Below, piece after piece: positions 8,277-16,925 of a DNA stretch of 34,495 nt; within the stretch, counting starts at the first letter, position 1; every line of letters starts with the position of its first letter. The notes beneath the pieces were generated by a model, which was not told the DNA's origin, ran no database searches, and was given only the letters and a program-made list of their open reading frames with translations. The translations under genes were made by a program, and so were the position numbers. Source of the DNA: Marinibacterium sp. (GTDB taxonomy: Bacteria > Pseudomonadota > Alphaproteobacteria > Rhodobacterales > Rhodobacteraceae); NCBI GenBank assembly GCA_025800215.1, contig JAOXSC010000082.1, positions 1 to 34,495 on the forward strand, read 5' to 3'.

Positions 8277-9242
8277 ATGACAATTCGATCCAGACTGGGC
8301 CTTAGAGTGGGGCTGTGCCTGGCCGCCATCTGCGGGATCTCGGCGGGGGCGGCGGTGGCCGACTGCACCCCGTCGCAATGGGGCGCCGAAGATGAAATCG
8401 GCGCGGCCAACCTGATCACGCCCGAAACGGTGCTGGCCGCAACCGGGCTGATCAAGCAGGGGCGCGTGCATCCTTTGGGCATCGTGGTGGATGCCTCGAC
8501 CCCCGCCTTTGCGCCGCGCGGGGCCAATCTGCAGGTGGTGCAGCCGGGGCAGCATAACGGGCGCACTCTGACGGGGGATTTCGGCTGGGACATCAGCTAT
8601 AACGACGATCTGGCGCAGCTGTGGTTCGGTGTCGGGTCGCAGATCGACGGGCTGTCGCATCTGGGCGAGGCCGGGGGCTATTACAACTGCAATGACGCCA
8701 AGGATTTTGTGGCCCTGACCGGGGTCAAGAAGCTGGGGATCGAAGGGATCCCGCCGATCGTGGCACGCGGCGTGCTGATCGACATGGCGCGGTTTCACGG
8801 GGTGGATGCGATGGCCGGTGGCCAGCCCGTCACATCCGATGATCTGCGCGCCGCAGCCGAAGCTCAGGGGGTCGAGATCCGCGAGGGCGATGTGATCCTG
8901 ATCCATACCGGCTGGACCGATGCCAAGCTGGCCAGCGAACCGCAGACCTGGGTATCGCAGGAACCGGGGCTGACCAATGAGGCGGCGGCCTATCTGGCGA
9001 CGCTGTCCCCGGTGGCTGTGGGGGCGGATACCTGGGGGCTGGAAGCGGTGCCGCCGGCGCCCGGCGACAAGGTGTTTTATGGCCATGTGGAGCTGCTCAA
9101 GAACAACGGCATCTACATTCTGGAGACGATGAACACCGGGCCGCTGGCCGATGAAGGCGTGACGGAGTTCTTTTTCTCGCTCGGGCATGCGCGGGTGAAG
9201 GGGGCTGTGCAGATGATCATCAACCCGGTGGTGATCTGGTAA
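8277..9242 (+). CDS. Exported cyclase-family (kynurenine formamidase-like fold) hydrolase
   Basis: A 321-residue member of the cyclase family (PF04199-type), metal-dependent hydrolases that include bacterial kynurenine formamidase; the substrate here is unknown. Residues 1-28 form a signal peptide ending AAVADC, so the protein is probably periplasmic, which is unusual for kynurenine formamidase itself. The family metal motif HxGTHxDxxxH appears as GSQIDGLSH near residues 124-132, with glutamine in place of one histidine, a form found in the SQ(W/F)DG-type subfamily. Later conserved elements are GDVILIHTGW, GADTWGLE and a YGHVELLKNNGIYILE segment. The ATG at 8277 has an excellent AGGGAGGA ribosome site. 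A clear terminator follows the stop. Confidence 0.85.
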   Translation: MTIRSRLGLRVGLCLAAICGISAGAAVADCTPSQWGAEDEIGAANLITPETVLAATGLIKQGRVHPLGIVVDASTPAFAPRGANLQVVQPGQHNGRTLTGDFGWDISYNDDLAQLWFGVGSQIDGLSHLGEAGGYYNCNDAKDFVALTGVKKLGIEGIPPIVARGVLIDMARFHGVDAMAGGQPVTSDDLRAAAEAQGVEIREGDVILIHTGWTDAKLASEPQTWVSQEPGLTNEAAAYLATLSPVAVGADTWGLEAVPPAPGDKVFYGHVELLKNNGIYILETMNTGPLADEGVTEFFFSLGHARVKGAVQMIINPVVIW

Positions 9243-9266
9243 CGCGCCTTGGCTTTGTGAAACCGG

Positions 9267-9299
9267 CGGGGCGGGCCCTTGGGGTGCCGCCCCGTTTTT
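9267..9299 (+). terminator. Rho-independent terminator after the cyclase-family gene
   Basis: An 8-base GC stem (CGGGGCGG at 9267-9274 pairing with CCGCCCCG at 9287-9294) is followed directly by TTTTT. It lies 25 bp after the cyclase stop, is correctly oriented for the plus strand, and separates this gene from serS. Confidence 0.85.
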
Positions 9300-9331
9300 G
9301 TGGGTGTGCGGGTGGCATGGGTCTGGCGGCG

Positions 9332-9356
9332 GTGGCGGGCTGAAGCCCGCCCTACC
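9332..9356 (+). repeat. REP-like palindromic repeat, copy 2
   Basis: Exact second copy of the 25 bp unit at 8141-8165, with the same GGCGGGCT-GA-AGCCCGCC hairpin in the same orientation. It lies in the gap before serS. Confidence 0.8.
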
Positions 9357-9448
9357 CCGGCCTGCGATGCGGGGCTTTGGCCTCTACCGCTTTGCCCCGG
9401 CTTGGGGCATAAGCGGGCGGGAGAGACTCGAGCCAAAGGACAAGACCC

Positions 9449-10741
9449 ATGCATGACATTCGTGCGATCCGTGAAAACCCTGACGCATTCGACGCCGCGC
9501 TGGCGCGGCGGGGCGACGCGGCGATGTCGTCGGAGATCCTGAGCCTGGACGAGGCGCGGCGTGGCAAGATCCTGGCTGCCGAAACCGCGCAGGCCGAGCA
9601 GAACAAGGCGTCGAAAGAGGTGGGGGCCGCCAAGGGGCGAGGCGACGAGGCGGAATTCGAGCGTCTGCGTGCGCTGGTGGCCGAGAAAAAGGCCGAAGTG
9701 GCCGCGATGCAGGCCGAGGCCAAGGCTCTTGATGCCAAGCTGACCGAAAAGCTGGGCTGGATCCCCAATATCCTGGCCGATGACGTGCCCGATGGTGCCG
9801 ACGAAAATGACAATGTCGAAACCCATCGCTGGGGCACTCCGCGCGCGATGGAGTTCACCCCCAAGGAGCATTTCGAGATCGCCGGTGTCGCCGGGTCGAT
9901 GGATTTCGAAACCGCCGCCAAGGTGAGCGGGTCGCGGTTCGTGTTCCTGAGCGCGGCGGTGGCGCGCATCCACCGCGCGCTGGCACAGCTGATGCTGGAC
10001 ACCCATGTGGACGAGCACGGGCTGACCGAAACCCAGACCCCCGTTCTGGTCCGTGACGAGGCCATGTATGGCACCGACAAGCTGCCGAAATTTGCCGAAG
10101 ACAGCTATCAGACCACCAACGGGTGGTGGCTGATTTCCACCTCGGAAATCTCGCTGACCTATTCGGTGGCCGGTGATGTGCTGGACGAAAGCGCCCTGCC
10201 CCTGCGGATGACCGCCCATACCGCCTGTTTCCGGTCCGAGGCGGGCAGCGCGGGCAAGGACACCGCCGGGATGCTGCGTCAGCACCAGTTCGAAAAGGTC
10301 GAAATGGTGTCGATCACCCATCCCGACGCATCGGACGCCGAACAAAAGCGCATGCTGGGCTGTGCTGAAGCGATCCTGAAAAAGCTCGAGGTGCCCTATC
10401 GCGTCGTGGCGCTTTGCAGCGGTGACACAGGCTTTGGCGCGCGGCGCACCTATGACATCGAAGCCTGGCTGCCCGGTCAGGACACCTATCGCGAGATCTC
10501 GTCGGTGTCGACCACGGGCGATTTCCAGGCACGCCGGATGAATGCACGGTTCAAGCCCGCCGATGGTGGCAAGCCGCAATTCGTGCACACGCTGAACGGA
10601 TCCGGTCTTGCCGTTGGGCGCTGCCTGATCGCGGTGCTGGAAAACGGCCAGCAGGCGGATGGGTCCGTGCAGCTGCCGCAGGTGCTGGCCCCCTATCTGG
10701 GCGGCAAGACCCTGCTGACGGCGGATGGCGTTCTGGCATGA
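9449..10741 (+). CDS. serS: Seryl-tRNA synthetase
   Basis: Charges tRNA-Ser with serine in the cytoplasm. The 430-residue class II synthetase begins with [18 protein letters not shown], the conserved N-terminus, followed by the long alpha-helical coiled-coil arm (about 30-100) that binds the tRNA long variable arm. The catalytic core shows motif 2 as [22 protein letters not shown] (near 255-277, a few residues each side included) and motif 3 near [17 protein letters not shown]. The serine-recognising segment TSEISLT is present. The ATG has AAAGGA upstream with good spacing. The stop overlaps the start of the next gene as ATGA. Confidence 0.98.
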   Translation: MHDIRAIRENPDAFDAALARRGDAAMSSEILSLDEARRGKILAAETAQAEQNKASKEVGAAKGRGDEAEFERLRALVAEKKAEVAAMQAEAKALDAKLTEKLGWIPNILADDVPDGADENDNVETHRWGTPRAMEFTPKEHFEIAGVAGSMDFETAAKVSGSRFVFLSAAVARIHRALAQLMLDTHVDEHGLTETQTPVLVRDEAMYGTDKLPKFAEDSYQTTNGWWLISTSEISLTYSVAGDVLDESALPLRMTAHTACFRSEAGSAGKDTAGMLRQHQFEKVEMVSITHPDASDAEQKRMLGCAEAILKKLEVPYRVVALCSGDTGFGARRTYDIEAWLPGQDTYREISSVSTTGDFQARRMNARFKPADGGKPQFVHTLNGSGLAVGRCLIAVLENGQQADGSVQLPQVLAPYLGGKTLLTADGVLA

Positions 10742-11442
10742 TGAAGGCGGTGGCACTGGTTCTGGCGGCGCTGGCCTTTGTGGCCGGCCCGTTTCTGGTG
10801 CCCGGCTTTGACGGGTTTTCTGCGGGCCAGTTTCCGGTGCCGCAGATCGCCCCGCCGATCCAGCCTGCGGGCTATGCGTTTCTGATCTGGGGCGTGATCT
10901 ATGTCTGGCTGCTGGCCTCGGCGCTGTTCGGGCTGCTGTGGCGCCGCGATGCGCCCGACTGGGGGCCCATGCGCGCGCCGCTGATCCTGAGCCTTGTCAT
11001 CGGGGCCGCGTGGCTGAGCGTTGCGGAACGCAACCCGCTGGCAGCCACGGTGATGATCTGGCTGATGCTGGGCAGCGGGCTGGTGGCGATGGCGCGGGCG
11101 CCCCATTGGGATCGCTGGTATGCGCGGGCGCCCATTGCGCTGTATTGCGGCTGGCTGACGGCGGCCAGCGTGGTGGCGGTTGGCCTCGTGCTGGCGGGCT
11201 ATGGGCTGGTGGATCAGATGGTGGCGGCCTGGGCGATGCTGGGCCTGGGTCTGGTGATCGGGGTCACGGTGTTGCTGAGCCTGCCAGATTGCCCTGACTA
11301 CGGCGCGGCGCTGGCTTGGGCACTGGTGGCGATTGCACTGGCCAATCTGGGGGTCCGCGATGGTTTTGCGGGGGCCGCAACCGCCGGTGCGCTGATCATT
11401 GCGCTGCTGACGCTGCGGTCAGGCTGGCAAGCGCTGAAATAG
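10738..11442 (+). CDS. TspO-like (tryptophan-rich sensory protein-type) membrane protein
   Basis: A 234-residue, almost wholly hydrophobic protein with about seven predicted membrane helices. The segment [19 protein letters not shown] near residue 40 resembles the P-x-G-aFxIWGxIY pattern of TspO/MBR-related proteins, which are often annotated as tryptophan-rich sensory proteins. Canonical TspO has five helices and about 160 residues, so this belongs to a longer relative whose ligand is unknown. Classical TspO proteins bind tetrapyrroles. The start overlaps the serS stop (ATGA), so it is probably co-translated with serS, though a functional link is not implied. Another ATG follows immediately at 10741. 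Confidence 0.65.
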   Translation: MMKAVALVLAALAFVAGPFLVPGFDGFSAGQFPVPQIAPPIQPAGYAFLIWGVIYVWLLASALFGLLWRRDAPDWGPMRAPLILSLVIGAAWLSVAERNPLAATVMIWLMLGSGLVAMARAPHWDRWYARAPIALYCGWLTAASVVAVGLVLAGYGLVDQMVAAWAMLGLGLVIGVTVLLSLPDCPDYGAALAWALVAIALANLGVRDGFAGAATAGALIIALLTLRSGWQALK

Positions 11443-11444
11443 GC

Positions 11445-11936
11445 TCAGCCCGCCTTGTTGCCCTTGCGCTTTTTGCCCGATTTCTTGCCTTTCTTTGCCT
11501 TCTTGGCCTTTGTGCCCCCGGACTTGCCGGCGGATTTGCCAGAATCGGCTTTGGCCTTCTTCGCTTTCTTGCCCTTCTTGGCCGGTTTCTCTGCCGTTTC
11601 GGGGGCAGGTTCGGCGGGGGCGCTTTCAGAAGCGGCAGGCGGCATGTCACCGCGCAGCGCTGCGGCCGCGCGGGCGGCCGCCGTGGGGCGGTCAGCGCGC
11701 TGCGGGTCGGGCCCCGTGGACGGCCCCGTGAATGGCGCGGGATCTTCGACCTGTTCTGAAGCCAGATCGCGGGCCCGGCTTATCAGAAGCTGCGCACGCA
11801 AAAGGCCGATTCCGGGCAGCTGGGTCAGCACCGTCGGATCGGTCTTCGCGAGATCTTCGGCGCTGTCGATCCCCATGGCATGGAACGCCTTGGTGAGCAT
11901 CTGGCCTACGCCCAGAACTTCGGACACGGCTGGCAT
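11445..11936 (-). CDS. Helix-hairpin-helix protein with lysine-rich histone-like tail
   Basis: A 163-residue protein with two parts. The N-terminal third is a helix-hairpin-helix-type domain, with VLGVGQMLTKAFHAMGI followed by TDPTVLTQLPGIGLLRAQLLI, the second containing the PGIG hairpin. This fold usually contacts DNA backbone. From about residue 90 the chain becomes proline/alanine-rich and then strongly basic, with repeated KKGKKAKKAK and KAKKAKKGKKSGKKRK blocks as in histone H1-like bacterial proteins. I chose the ATG at 11936 because AAAGGAG lies six bases upstream; a longer frame to 12020 has no such site and crosses the promoter. A role in DNA binding or compaction is inference. Confidence 0.8.
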   Translation of the reverse strand: MPAVSEVLGVGQMLTKAFHAMGIDSAEDLAKTDPTVLTQLPGIGLLRAQLLISRARDLASEQVEDPAPFTGPSTGPDPQRADRPTAAARAAAALRGDMPPAASESAPAEPAPETAEKPAKKGKKAKKAKADSGKSAGKSGGTKAKKAKKGKKSGKKRKGNKAG

Positions 11937-11976
11937 CGGGGATCTCCTTTGGTCATCTGACGTTCCGCACAGGCCA

Positions 11977-12005
11977 CGCATAGCCAATGTATATACACAT
12001 GTCAA
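11977..12005 (-). promoter_or_regulatory. Sigma-70-like promoter of the helix-hairpin-helix gene
   Basis: On the minus strand a perfect -35 hexamer TTGACA (12005-12000) is followed after 17 bases by TATGCG (11982-11977), a moderate -10. It lies about 40 bp upstream of the chosen start at 11936. Confidence 0.55.
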
Positions 12006-12055
12006 TTCGCGCCGCACCATCTTGACGCGGCGCCAGCCAGCGGCAAGACAGCCCC

Positions 12056-12433
12056 ATGCACCATGATCTTCTGAGCAGCCTCACCCGACATGAAACCGCC
12101 GTCTGGCGCGCCCTGCAGGATGGCGACAGCGCCGCCGATGCCCGCCTGCTGGCGGCCGATTTTCTTGGGGTTTATTCCGACGGGTTTGCCGACAGGTCAG
12201 ATCACATCGCTCAGCTGGCCCAAGGTCCAAGCATCGCGGCCTTTTCGCTGCATGATCTGCAGGCGCGGCCCCTGGGGGCGGATCACGCGCTGCTGTCCTA
12301 TCGCGCCCGGTTCCGGCGGATCGGGCGCAGCGCGGACGAAGAGATGTATGTCAGCTCGGTCTGGGAACGTGCGGGGGCGGGCTGGGTCAACCTGTTCAGC
12401 CAGGACACACCGGCCCTGTCCCCGACCGCTTAG
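12056..12433 (+). CDS. DUF4440/SnoaL-like (NTF2-fold) small protein
   Basis: A 125-residue cytoplasmic protein that resembles the DUF4440/NTF2-like superfamily. It has an N-terminal helix with HETAVWRALQDGD, the LLAADFLGVYSDGFADRSDHIAQL segment (acidic helix, then the typical G-x-xxRxxxI turn), and a beta-rich second half ending in SVWERAGAGWVNLFSQDTP. Such cone-shaped folds occur in small enzymes and binding proteins, so no reaction can be assigned. It is divergent from the helix-hairpin-helix gene across about 120 bp. No strong ribosome site is visible before the ATG. Confidence 0.75.
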   Translation: MHHDLLSSLTRHETAVWRALQDGDSAADARLLAADFLGVYSDGFADRSDHIAQLAQGPSIAAFSLHDLQARPLGADHALLSYRARFRRIGRSADEEMYVSSVWERAGAGWVNLFSQDTPALSPTA

Positions 12434-12520
12434 GGCCGATTCAGGGGTGTTTGCATCACCCGTTCGCGTGGTTCGGGCGCACAGGGCGATGCGACGTGGT
12501 TCAAGTGACCTGGAAACGCG

Positions 12521-12850
12521 TCAGGACAGCGTAAAACTGGACGTGCGGCCGGTGGGGCTTTGGAATGTGGCCTTGTCCCCATCCAGCGTCACGGTCTGGC
12601 ATTCGCTGCCCTGCAGGCTTTCGGGCTGGGTCAGCGTGCGGCAGAATTTGCCGTCGCGGATCTCCCATGTGCCGGCAACGCCGTCGCCGCTGATGGTGCC
12701 ATCCGATCCCAGCATGATCGTGGTTGATCCGCTGGTCAGGGTCTTGCCCGACAGCGCCGCATTCAGCGGGTCGACCGCGGCCGTGGGGATGTCACAGGCC
12801 GCCAGCACAAGCGCACAGGCGACGGCACCAAGAGTGAATTTGGGGGTCAT
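12521..12850 (-). CDS. Small putative lipoprotein
   Basis: A 109-residue exported protein. The ATG at 12850 follows GAGGAAGGA at good spacing; longer in-frame readings to 12919 lack this and would run through the neighbouring terminator. The N-terminus has one lysine, a hydrophobic stretch and the lipobox LAAC with the lipidated Cys at residue 19, followed by Asp. The mature part is short and beta-rich, with GSDGTISGDGVAGTWEIRDG and two further cysteines in KFCRTL and SECQTV that could form a disulfide. I do not recognise a named family. Anchoring in a membrane facing the periplasm is inferred from the lipobox. Confidence 0.8.
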   Translation of the reverse strand: MTPKFTLGAVACALVLAACDIPTAAVDPLNAALSGKTLTSGSTTIMLGSDGTISGDGVAGTWEIRDGKFCRTLTQPESLQGSECQTVTLDGDKATFQSPTGRTSSFTLS

Positions 12851-12885
12851 GGTCAATCCTTCCTCATCGTTAACACGGGTCAGAT

Positions 12886-12917
12886 TGATAAAGAAACGCG
12901 GGGCTGGCAAGCCCCGC
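12886..12917 (-). terminator. Rho-independent terminator of the desaturase gene
   Basis: An 8-base perfect stem (GCGGGGCT/AGCCCCGC, 12898-12917, loop of four) is followed on the minus strand by GTTTCTTTATC. It lies 28 bp past the desaturase stop and is oriented for it. Confidence 0.8.
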
Positions 12918-12944
12918 ATTCCCTAGCGTCAACATAAATTGCGA

Positions 12945-13931
12945 TCAGGCCATGGACGGCTGTTCTCCGCGCGTCTTCGGAAAGGGCACCAGCCGCTGCT
13001 GGTCTTCGTCCCAGAGCTTGAGCCGCATCGCCGCCAGCGCTTCGGGGAACTTGATCCGCCGGGGGGCGACGTCATCGGGCATCGAATGGTGGCAGACCCG
13101 CAGCCGATAGCAGGGGATGCGCGCGTTCAGATGGTGGATGTCATGCAGCGTGATATTGGCCACCGCGAAATCGAAGAACCAACCGAAATCAAGACAGGAC
13201 GAGCCCTGTACCGCCGCCATCTGGGGATCCAGATCGGGGCGGCGATCCCAATAGGTGTCTTCGAAATTATGCTGCAGATAGACCAGCCAGACGCCCATCA
13301 TGCCGCCCAGCATGCTGGCGCCAAACCACACCGCCAGCCCGGTCCAGCCCCACAGTAGATAGATCGTCGCAACCCAGGCCAGCACCGCCACATTGTGCAC
13401 CAGCACGCCCTTGACCCCGTATTTCACGGTGTTCTTGGGCCAGCGATAGCGGAAGAAGTAGGTATAGAACGCCCCCAGCGGGATCAGGATCAGCGGGTTG
13501 CGATACAGCCGGTAATGCAGGCGTTCCCAGAACCCCGCGCTGTTCCACTCGCGCAGGGTCATGGTGTGAATCTCGGTCGTTTCGCGATGTTCGAGATTGC
13601 CCAGGAACCCGTGATGTTCGTTGTGGTTCTGCTTCATCACCTCATGCGGGGCAAAGGTGAAGGGCGACAGCACATGCCCGGCCAGTTCGTTCTGCTGGCG
13701 CGTTTCGAAAAACGCATGGTGGCCGCAATCATGCTGCAGCACATAAAGGCGCACCGCCGCGAAGGCATGCACCACAACCATGGGCAGAAGGATGTACCAG
13801 ACCGACACATAGGTGATCGCCAGGTAGAGCGAGGCAAAGAACACCGCGAACGTGCCGAAATAGCTGAGCGCCGCCAGCCGGTTGTCCTTTTGCGTGTATT
13901 GCCGGGTATAGGTGCGGAGATCGAAAGACAT
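12945..13931 (-). CDS. Membrane fatty acid desaturase
   Basis: A di-iron membrane desaturase that introduces double bonds into lipid acyl chains; position specificity is uncertain, though it looks closest to the delta-12 (DesA-like) group. The protein of about 328 residues shows all three histidine boxes: HDCGHH near residue 70, HNEHH near 105 and HDIHH near 265. Pairs of hydrophobic helices separate them as in the family. The ATG at 13931 and a TTG two codons upstream are both possible starts. The AAGGG upstream is 5 bases from the TTG and 11 from the ATG, so the choice is open. It is a single-gene unit with its own terminator. Confidence 0.92.
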   Translation of the reverse strand: MSFDLRTYTRQYTQKDNRLAALSYFGTFAVFFASLYLAITYVSVWYILLPMVVVHAFAAVRLYVLQHDCGHHAFFETRQQNELAGHVLSPFTFAPHEVMKQNHNEHHGFLGNLEHRETTEIHTMTLREWNSAGFWERLHYRLYRNPLILIPLGAFYTYFFRYRWPKNTVKYGVKGVLVHNVAVLAWVATIYLLWGWTGLAVWFGASMLGGMMGVWLVYLQHNFEDTYWDRRPDLDPQMAAVQGSSCLDFGWFFDFAVANITLHDIHHLNARIPCYRLRVCHHSMPDDVAPRRIKFPEALAAMRLKLWDEDQQRLVPFPKTRGEQPSMA

Positions 13932-14035
13932 CTTCAAATCAGCCCTTTTGTCCGAATTCCGCCCGAAAATAGTCGGTTTCTCAGAAAATGAAAGTGCCCC
14001 GCGACGTCATTTGCCAGTCCTTTCCGCGATGCGGC

Positions 14036-14058
14036 GAAAAGCGCGCAGTTTCCCGCGC
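14036..14058 (-). terminator. Probable terminator of the DUF2235 gene
   Basis: On the minus strand, arms GCGCG and CGCGC with an 8-base loop (14058-14041) are followed by TTTTCG, 27 bp past the DUF2235 stop. The stem is short, so confidence is moderate. Confidence 0.55.
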
Positions 14059-14085
14059 AGCCCCCCATCAATCCTGCCCGCCCCG

Positions 14086-15249
14086 TCAGTAGCGATCGGC
14101 AAACAGGGCGCGCAGCGTCTTGGGCCGGTAGCCGGGAACGCCGTCCAGCCGGTCGATCGCGCTTGGGTGGATTTCAAACCGGTGGCGCGGACCGGGGTTC
14201 TTGTCATGCGACCCGCGCGCGCTGTCGAGCGCGCCGGGGTTGTCGGGATCAAAGCCCTGATTGGAATAGACGCTGATCGCCGCGCGCTGATCGGGCGGTG
14301 TCGACGGGATCGGGTGATCCGGCGACAGATCCAGCCCCGCAAGCCGCGCGCCATCGGCGATCCAGCCCATGGTGATCGCGCTCAGCGGTTTCTGACCCGC
14401 CCCCGAGCCGCCCACGGTGCCGTGATCGCCCACAAACCACATCTGCTGATAGGGGCGATCCGTGCTGCCGGCCTGCCCCGCATCAAAGGATTTGTTGCGC
14501 GACAGTCGGTTGAGGTTGCTCCAGAGCGTCGGCGGAAAGAACCCGCGCTGTTCGTCGATGGCCACCGCGTGGCGGGCGCTTTGGACCAGGCTTGACAGCT
14601 CCATGTCATGAAAGCGGTGGCGGAAATTCACCAGCTCTTCGGCGCGCCCGGTCAGGCGTGACGGAATGCCCATCGCGCCCACCGTGTCCCAGATCCCAAG
14701 ATAGGCGATATCGACCATGACCGATCCGTCATTGCCGCGCTTATCGAGATCCTTTTGCGATGTGGCCACGCGCGGCGACATGCCCTGGCGCAGCGCCTGA
14801 ATATGCGGGGCGTCGGGGCCGTTGTGGTCGCCCAGCTGTTTGTAAAGCCAGAACGCCCGGTTGACGCTGGCGCGGTTGACCCTGTCGATGATGCCCGCCT
14901 TGCGGATCAGCCCCGCCAGAGACCGCGCGGTATAGGCGCCGCGCGAAAAGCCGAAGATGTAGATCTTGTCGCCGGGTTCGTAATTGCTGGCGATATAGCG
15001 ATAGGCGTCCTTGATCCGGCGGTTCAGGCCCCAGCCAAAGGCGCCCCCGCCATATTTGCTGACCAGATTGCCCAGCCCGCCAAACCCTTTGGATTTTGTA
15101 CCGACACCTTTGAAATAATGCGCAATCTGCGCGTCATTGCCCTGGGACGCTGCCATCACCGACTGCGCCAGTTCTCGCACATGGGTGGTTTCGGCGATCG
15201 TGGGCGAATTCCACGTTCCGTCACAAAAGACCGCAATCCGTTTGCTCAT
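14086..15249 (-). CDS. DUF2235 alpha/beta-hydrolase-like protein
   Basis: A 387-residue member of the DUF2235 family, which includes type VI secretion phospholipase effectors (Tle1) as well as stand-alone proteins. The start is the ATG at 15249, with a GGGGGAGG purine stretch upstream. The protein opens with KRIAVFCDGTWN, the classic DUF2235 N-terminus. The nucleophile elbow is YIFGFSRGAYTARSLAGLI (catalytic serine in GFSRG, near residue 90). IAYLGIWDTVGAMGIP follows, carrying the likely catalytic aspartate. A late FVGDHGTVGG corresponds to the usual FxGxHxDVGG histidine motif, with threonine in place of aspartate. No secretion genes are nearby and there is no signal peptide, so an effector role is unsupported. 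It lies 151 bp downstream of der. Confidence 0.88.
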   Translation of the reverse strand: MSKRIAVFCDGTWNSPTIAETTHVRELAQSVMAASQGNDAQIAHYFKGVGTKSKGFGGLGNLVSKYGGGAFGWGLNRRIKDAYRYIASNYEPGDKIYIFGFSRGAYTARSLAGLIRKAGIIDRVNRASVNRAFWLYKQLGDHNGPDAPHIQALRQGMSPRVATSQKDLDKRGNDGSVMVDIAYLGIWDTVGAMGIPSRLTGRAEELVNFRHRFHDMELSSLVQSARHAVAIDEQRGFFPPTLWSNLNRLSRNKSFDAGQAGSTDRPYQQMWFVGDHGTVGGSGAGQKPLSAITMGWIADGARLAGLDLSPDHPIPSTPPDQRAAISVYSNQGFDPDNPGALDSARGSHDKNPGPRHRFEIHPSAIDRLDGVPGYRPKTLRALFADRY

Positions 15250-15323
15250 CACAAAGCCCTCCCCCTGCAAATCTGCCTCAAATGGGGAAAGTGTAGCGGA
15301 TCGCGGACCTGCCGCATAGCCTT

Positions 15324-15341
15324 GGGCCCCGTTCGGGGCCC
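15324..15341. repeat. Perfect GC-rich hairpin between der and the DUF2235 gene
   Basis: GGGCCCC-GTTC-GGGGCCC is a 7-base perfect stem with a four-base loop. It is beside a second imperfect hairpin (15354-15376) and direct repeats of CCCGTCTGG. No T-run follows on either strand, so it is a possible transcript-end structure only. Confidence 0.45.
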
Positions 15342-15400
15342 GTCTGGACCCCGTCTGGCCCCCGTCCATCAACGGGGCCGGACCTGCGGGGCGCGCGCGC

Positions 15401-16876
15401 CTAGCGGCGCGGCTTGCCCGGTTTGTCCAGATGTTTGCGCAGCTTTGACGGGCCCGACGATTTGCGCCCCTTATAGGGGTTCTTGTCCCCCTGCGAGCGC
15501 AGCGTCAGACGGATCGGCGTGCCGGGCATGTCAAAGTCTTCGCGCAAGCCATTGACCAGATAGCGTTTATAGCTATCGGGCATCTTGTCGGGATGGCTGC
15601 ACATGACGACAAATCCCGGCGGGCGGGTCTTGGCCTGGGTCATATAGCGCAGCTTGATCCGTTTGCCCTGCGGCGCGGGCGGCGGGTGCTGTTCCAGCAT
15701 CCCCGTCAGCCACCGGTTCAGATGCGCCGTGCTGACCCGGCGGTTCCAGATGTCATGGGCGCGCAGGATCGCCGCATGCAGGCGGTCAAGCCCGCGGCCC
15801 GTCTTGGCCGACACGGTCACCAGCGGCGCGCCGCGCAGCTGCGGCAGCAGACGTTCGAACGCCTCTTTGAGGTCACGCAGCTTTTCCTGTTTTTCGGGTT
15901 CCACATCCCATTTGTTCACCGCCACGACCACCGCGCGGCCTTCGCGCTCGGCCAGATCGGCGATGCGCAGATCCTGCTGTTCAAACGGGATGGCCGCATC
16001 CAGCAGCACCACCACGACCTCGGCAAACTTCACCGCCCGCAGCCCGTCCGACACCGACAGCTTTTCCAGCTTTTCCTGAACGCGGGCCTTTTTGCGCATG
16101 CCAGCGGTGTCAAAGATCCGCATGGGCGTGCCCGCCCAGTCGATATTGAGCGAGATCGCATCGCGGGTGATCCCGGCCTCGGGGCCGGTCAGCAGACGGT
16201 CTTCGCCCAGAATACGGTTGATCAGCGTGGATTTGCCCGCATTGGGCCGCCCCACCACCGCCACCTGCAGCGGGCGCGATGCGGTGGGCGCGTGATCGGG
16301 GATGTCGCCATCATTGCCGTCGTCGTCTTCGGGCAGATCCACGTCCGTTTCGGGCGCATCGGCGGCGGCCTGCTCGGCCAGCGCGTCGGCAATGGGGGCC
16401 AGCTGGGTATAAAGATCGTTCAGCCCTTCGCCATGCTCCGCACTCAGCCGGATGGGTTCGCCCAGACCCAGCGAATAGGCTTCGATCACACCGGCATCGG
16501 CGGCCGATCCTTCGCCCTTGTTGGCGGCCAGGATCACATGGGCGCTGCGGCGGCGCAGAATGTCGGCAAAAATTTCATCCGTGGGGGTCACGCCGGCGCG
16601 CGCGTCGATCATGAACAGGCAGATATCGGCCATGTCCACCGCCCGCTCGGTCAACCGCCGCATGCGGCCCTGCAGGCTGTCATCGGTGGCTTCTTCCAGA
16701 CCGGCGGTGTCGATCACGGTAAAGCGCAGGTCGCCCAGACGCGCTTCGCCTTCACGCAGATCGCGGGTCACGCCGGGCTGGTCATCGACCAGGGCGAGTT
16801 TCTTGCCGACAAGGCGGTTGAACAGCGTGGACTTGCCCACATTGGGGCGCCCCACAATAGCGAGGGTGAACGGCAT
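15401..16876 (-). CDS. der: Ribosome-assembly GTPase Der (EngA)
   Basis: Essential double-GTPase needed for maturation of the 50S ribosomal subunit. The 491-residue protein has two tandem G domains. The first has GRPNVGKST near residue 8, DTAGLEE near 56 and an NKGEG variant of NKxD. The second has GRPNAGKST near residue 210, DTAGMRKK near 257 and NKWD near 322. A C-terminal KH-like RNA-binding domain (about 380-465) contains [14 protein letters not shown] and [20 protein letters not shown] basic tail follows. An acidic linker with [12 protein letters not shown] joins the G domains. It is downstream of bamB, a common proteobacterial order. Confidence 0.98.
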   Translation of the reverse strand: MPFTLAIVGRPNVGKSTLFNRLVGKKLALVDDQPGVTRDLREGEARLGDLRFTVIDTAGLEEATDDSLQGRMRRLTERAVDMADICLFMIDARAGVTPTDEIFADILRRRSAHVILAANKGEGSAADAGVIEAYSLGLGEPIRLSAEHGEGLNDLYTQLAPIADALAEQAAADAPETDVDLPEDDDGNDGDIPDHAPTASRPLQVAVVGRPNAGKSTLINRILGEDRLLTGPEAGITRDAISLNIDWAGTPMRIFDTAGMRKKARVQEKLEKLSVSDGLRAVKFAEVVVVLLDAAIPFEQQDLRIADLAEREGRAVVVAVNKWDVEPEKQEKLRDLKEAFERLLPQLRGAPLVTVSAKTGRGLDRLHAAILRAHDIWNRRVSTAHLNRWLTGMLEQHPPPAPQGKRIKLRYMTQAKTRPPGFVVMCSHPDKMPDSYKRYLVNGLREDFDMPGTPIRLTLRSQGDKNPYKGRKSSGPSKLRKHLDKPGKPRR

Positions 16877-16925
16877 GGGACCGGCTTTCTCTTGCAGAAG
16901 ATTCGCCTCTTACCCTATTGCGGCG

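Noticed and set aside
9113..10756. A 547-codon open frame on the minus strand opposite serS
   Set aside because: serS is certain on the plus strand, and the antisense product has no domain or ribosome site.
14086..15249. DUF2235 protein as a type VI secretion effector operon
   Set aside because: No VgrG, PAAR, immunity or structural secretion genes are present in the neighbourhood.
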